64,000 nt of DNA. It comes from Tardiphaga robiniae (GTDB taxonomy: Bacteria; Pseudomonadota; Alphaproteobacteria; Rhizobiales; Xanthobacteraceae). The stretch spans positions 248,001-312,000 of the forward strand of contig NZ_JABMCJ010000083.1 of the NCBI RefSeq assembly GCF_013359755.1, written 5' to 3'. This document shows positions 59,436-64,000 of this stretch, in pieces. The translations under genes and the position numbers were made by a program. Positions within the stretch are counted from its first letter, which is position 1; every line of letters starts with the position of its first letter. The notes under the pieces were generated by a model, which worked only from the letters and a program-made list of their open reading frames with translations, ran no database searches and was not told the origin of the DNA.

Positions 59436-60338
59436 ATGGCCGGCAACCACCTCGATCTTGACTCCCTCCCCCCGACCGCGCAAAGCGACCTCATGATCGC
59501 GCGTCCGACCACGTCTGCTCCGACCGCCCACCCGGTGCTGGCCGCGCTGCTGGCATCGCCGGTGCCTGCCGTGATGGGCATCCTGAATGTCACCCCGGAT
59601 TCCTTCTCCGATGGCGGCCAGTTCGATGCCCCGGAGCTCGCGCTGGCGCAGGCGCGGCGGATGATCGCCGAGGGCGCCGGGATCATCGACATCGGCGCCG
59701 AGTCCACACGGCCCTATGGGTCCCGGCCGGTCACTGCCGATGAAGAGTGGGCGCGGCTCTTGCCGGTGCTGGCTGACGTCGTCGCGCTCGGCACGCCGGT
59801 GTCGATCGACAGCATGAAGGCGTCCGTCGTCGCCAAAGCGCTCGCCGCCGGCGTCGCCATCGCCAATGACATCTGGGGCCTGCAGCGCGATCCCGACATG
59901 GCGCGCGTCATCGCCGAGCACAGCGCGCCTGTCGTCGTCATGCATAACCGCGACGACGTCGATGGCAGCATCGATATCGTCGCCGACATGAAAAGCTTCT
60001 TCGCACGCTCGCTGGAGATCGCCGCCAGGGCCGGCATCCCTGCGGGCCACATCGTACTCGACCCCGGTATCGGCTTCGGCAAGACGCCTGAGCAGAGCAT
60101 GATTGCGCTGGCGCGGTTCGACGCGCTGACCAGTTTCGGCCTGCCTGTACTGATCGCCGCCTCGCGCAAGAAATTCATATCGACCGTCGTACCGTCGGAG
60201 CCACAGCAGCGCATTGGCGGATCGCTCGCCGCGCATCTGCTCGCGGTGCGGCACGGCGCCAAGATCGTCCGCGCCCATGACGTCGCGGAAACCGTTCAGG
60301 CGCTGCGCGTCACCGCAGCCATCGAGGAACTAAGATGA
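59436..60338 (+). CDS. folP: dihydropteroate synthase
   Basis: It joins 4-aminobenzoate to the pterin diphosphate in folate synthesis and is the sulfonamide target. Signatures are PAVMGILNVTPDSFSDGGQF, GAGIIDIGAESTRPYGSRPV, VSIDSMKASV, ANDIWGLQ and VLDPGIGFGKTPEQS, with the KFxS loop RKKFISTV near the end. ATG 59436 is used because ATG 59424 lies in a repeat; ATG 59493 is also possible. It overlaps folB by 4 bases, so the three fol genes form an operon. Confidence 0.95.
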   Translation: MAGNHLDLDSLPPTAQSDLMIARPTTSAPTAHPVLAALLASPVPAVMGILNVTPDSFSDGGQFDAPELALAQARRMIAEGAGIIDIGAESTRPYGSRPVTADEEWARLLPVLADVVALGTPVSIDSMKASVVAKALAAGVAIANDIWGLQRDPDMARVIAEHSAPVVVMHNRDDVDGSIDIVADMKSFFARSLEIAARAGIPAGHIVLDPGIGFGKTPEQSMIALARFDALTSFGLPVLIAASRKKFISTVVPSEPQQRIGGSLAAHLLAVRHGAKIVRAHDVAETVQALRVTAAIEELR

Positions 60339-60700
60339 CCGACATGATCTTCATCAAGGGCGTATCCGTGCATGCCCATCACGGCGTGCTCGATTACGAA
60401 GGCGTCGTCGGGCAGCGCTTCGTCATCGATCTCGAACTCGACGCCGATATCGACCTTGCCTCGCGCACCGACCGCCTTGCCGATACCGTGTCCTATGCCA
60501 ATGTCGTCGCCACCGCTATCGCCGCTTTCAAGGACACCAATTACAAGCTGCTGGAACGCGCCGCCGGTGCGGTGGCCGATGCGGTGCTCGCGGATTTTCC
60601 GCGCATCAGCTCGGTCAAGGTCACCGTGCACAAGCCGCACGCGCCGATCGCCGCGATCTTCGACGATGTCGGCGTGGTGCTGCGCAGATCGCGGGCGTAA
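60335..60700 (+). CDS. folB: dihydroneopterin aldolase
   Basis: It converts dihydroneopterin to the hydroxymethyl pterin used by FolK. Motifs are IKGVSVHAHHGVLDYEGVVG (catalytic region), RFVIDLELDADIDLASRTD, DTVSYANVV, LLERAAGAVADAVLADFPRI and VTVHKPHAPIAAIFDDVGV. Its ATG overlaps the folP stop (ATGA), showing translational coupling. The length of 121 aa is normal. Confidence 0.95.
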   Translation: MTDMIFIKGVSVHAHHGVLDYEGVVGQRFVIDLELDADIDLASRTDRLADTVSYANVVATAIAAFKDTNYKLLERAAGAVADAVLADFPRISSVKVTVHKPHAPIAAIFDDVGVVLRRSRA

Positions 60701-60703
60701 CCG

Positions 60704-61195
60704 ATGGCCAGCGTCCTCATCGCGCTCGGCGGCAATGTCGGCGATGTCCGCATGACCTTCCGCAAGGCGATCGGCAATATCTGCGGCATGACGCAGGCCG
60801 CGTTGATCGAACGCTCGGCAGACTACAGCACGCCGCCGGTGGGAGATGTGCCGCAGGACCACTTCGTCAATGCGGCAATCGAGATCGAGACCGAACTCGA
60901 TCCGCACGCGCTGTTGTTCACGCTGCACAGGATCGAACACAAGTTCGGCCGCAACCGCGTTGCCGAGGGGCACTGGGGTCCGCGGCCGCTCGATCTCGAC
61001 ATGATCGCCTATGACGACGTGGTCATCGCCAAGCCGGAACTGCACCTCCCCCACCCGCGCGCCACTACCCGCGCCTTCGTCCTGGTGCCGCTGGCCGAGA
61101 TCGCCCCGGACCGGATGATATCAGGCAAGACCGTTGCCGAGCATCTGAAGGCCCTCTCAACCGACGGCATCGAGAAGCTGCCGGATCTGGATTGA
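60704..61195 (+). CDS. folK: HPPK, hydroxymethyldihydropterin pyrophosphokinase
   Basis: It adds diphosphate to the pterin before FolP acts. ALGGNVGDVRMTFRKAIGN is the N-terminal ALGSNxG-type motif, then YSTPPVGDVPQDHFVNAAIE and the signature WGPRPLDLDMIAYDD and LPHPRATTRAFVLVPLAEI. It begins three bases after folB ends. The order folP-folB-folK is typical of alphaproteobacteria. Confidence 0.95.
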   Translation: MASVLIALGGNVGDVRMTFRKAIGNICGMTQAALIERSADYSTPPVGDVPQDHFVNAAIEIETELDPHALLFTLHRIEHKFGRNRVAEGHWGPRPLDLDMIAYDDVVIAKPELHLPHPRATTRAFVLVPLAEIAPDRMISGKTVAEHLKALSTDGIEKLPDLD

Positions 61196-61432
61196 TCTCT
61201 TTCACCTCTCCCGTTTGCGACAGGAGTGGTTGTCTAATTCTCCAATAGCCAGCATGCCGCTGAGAATTTGACGGATCGCTTAACCTTGGCGCCATCGCGC
61301 GTGCACGTTGAGTGCGGTCAGCAACTTTCGCCTTTAAATCCGCATATGAGCAGTTCTCCAGCCCTTCACCGTGGTTTAAGAGAGGGCACAAATGAAGATA
61401 TCCTCCTCTGCTGGAGGTTAGGTACGTAGAAT

Positions 61433-62103
61433 ATGGCCGAGCGGCGTCCGTCAGTCCTTCTCGTCGAAGACGAAGTCTTTGTGCAGACGCTTCTCGCTGC
61501 GTATCTGGAGAAGGAGGGCATCTCGGTGACCGTCGTATCGACTGCAGCCGAAATGCGTGCAGCGTTGCGATTGCCTGGGCAACCGATCGATGCAATCGCT
61601 CTCGATCTTGGTCTTCCCGATGAAGAGGGGCTCGCTCTCCTCCGACAGCTCCGGACACGGCTGAATATACCGATCTGCATCACCACGCGGGACAGCTCTG
61701 CCGCCAGCCGTAACGTCGCGGCTGAGCTGGGGGTCGACGACTATCTGGTGAAGCCGTTCCACCCACGACAACTCATCGCCAGCCTGATGAGACTGCTGGG
61801 CAGAAATAGTGGGAAGAGCGCGCCAATTCGATTTGAAGGATGGTCGCTCGATAACGGTGCCCGCATCTTGACGAACCCACAAGGGCACCCCCTTCCCTTG
61901 ACACCCGCTGAATTCGATGTGCTGGCAGCGCTGCTGATCGCCGAAGGGCGTACGATATCGCGTGCGCGTCTGCTGGATGCGATCGGGTCCGACAGCAGCA
62001 GTGAGTCGTCGCGCATGGTGGACGTGGTTGTCAGCAGCCTGCGGCGCAAACTAGGCGATCCTTCGCGTATGCCCCGTTTGATCGTCACCGTACCCGGCGT
62101 CGG

Positions 62104-62131
<28 letters not shown>
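61433..62131 (+). CDS. OmpR-family response regulator, 232 aa
   Basis: The receiver domain has VLLVEDEVFVQTLLAAYLEK, the phospho-acceptor Asp in AIALDLGLPDEEGL and Lys in VDDYLVKPFHPRQL. The winged-helix domain has LPLTPAEFDVLAALLIAEGR, SRARLLDAI and VVSSLRRKLGDPSRMPRLIV. It resembles TorR-type regulators. The convergent gene encodes a TorS-like hybrid kinase with phosphotransfer domain, overlapping by 28 bases, so the two probably form one phosphorelay. Confidence 0.92.

Positions 62132-64000
<1,869 letters not shown>

Overview
The window looks like chromosomal DNA of an alphaproteobacterium of the Bradyrhizobium / Rhodopseudomonas / Tardiphaga / Afipia group (Nitrobacteraceae). This rests on gene content: two DUF3551 proteins, a MucR/Ros regulator, DUF1491, DUF2336, DUF5330 and DUF6456 proteins, several Omp25/31-type porins, CtrA-like boxes, high GC, and family-typical interspersed palindromes. 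No rRNA, tRNA or CRISPR array was found.

Region 1 (about 1-18.6 kb) is a phage-head or gene-transfer-agent-like gene set read right to left: small terminase-like protein, large terminase, portal, two small genes, HK97 prohead protease and HK97 capsid. It is strongly rearranged. A second small/large terminase pair lies at the far left. Cargo genes (three beta-barrel or secreted proteins, a TPR protein, a phosphatase, a lipoprotein and two AT-richer membrane proteins) sit between the head genes. Three of these cargo genes are bracketed by partial duplicates of head genes: the capsid 3' end occurs three times, and a capsid-5'/protease-3' fragment occurs once.

Region 2 (18.6-34.5 kb) is mostly ordinary chromosome: DUF3551 proteins, a Flp pilin, a beta-lactamase-fold hydrolase, a DHA2 transporter, a YcgN protein, a class A penicillin-binding protein with DUF1214/DUF1254 partners, a LuxR regulator, a porin, a fatty-acid-hydroxylase-superfamily protein, and a divergent pair (DUF2336 versus a small protein and lipoprotein) whose shared intergenic region has two perfect TTAA-N7-TTAA boxes.

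Region 3 (34.5-46.2 kb) has a HigBA-like toxin-antitoxin pair with a palindrome over its promoter, a peptidoglycan-binding protein overlapping a sensor kinase, SufE, a short threonyl-tRNA synthetase lacking the TGS and editing domains, MucR, a GT39-like membrane protein and a small DnaB-like ATPase. Upstream of the short synthetase is what reads as a complete ribosome-mediated attenuator: a strong promoter, a 25-codon leader peptide with four Thr codons in five, mutually exclusive stems and a terminator.

Region 4 (46.2-64 kb) has a class A beta-lactamase, an EamA exporter divergent from a MocR regulator, a PfpI protein divergent from a GlxA-type AraC regulator, a class II aldolase, an M20 peptidase, a GT87-like protein, a HerA-like ATPase, the folP-folB-folK operon, and an OmpR-type regulator convergent with a hybrid histidine kinase that runs off the right edge. 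The strongest candidates for something new are the threonine attenuator of the editing-less synthetase and the cargo/partial-duplicate architecture of the head cluster.
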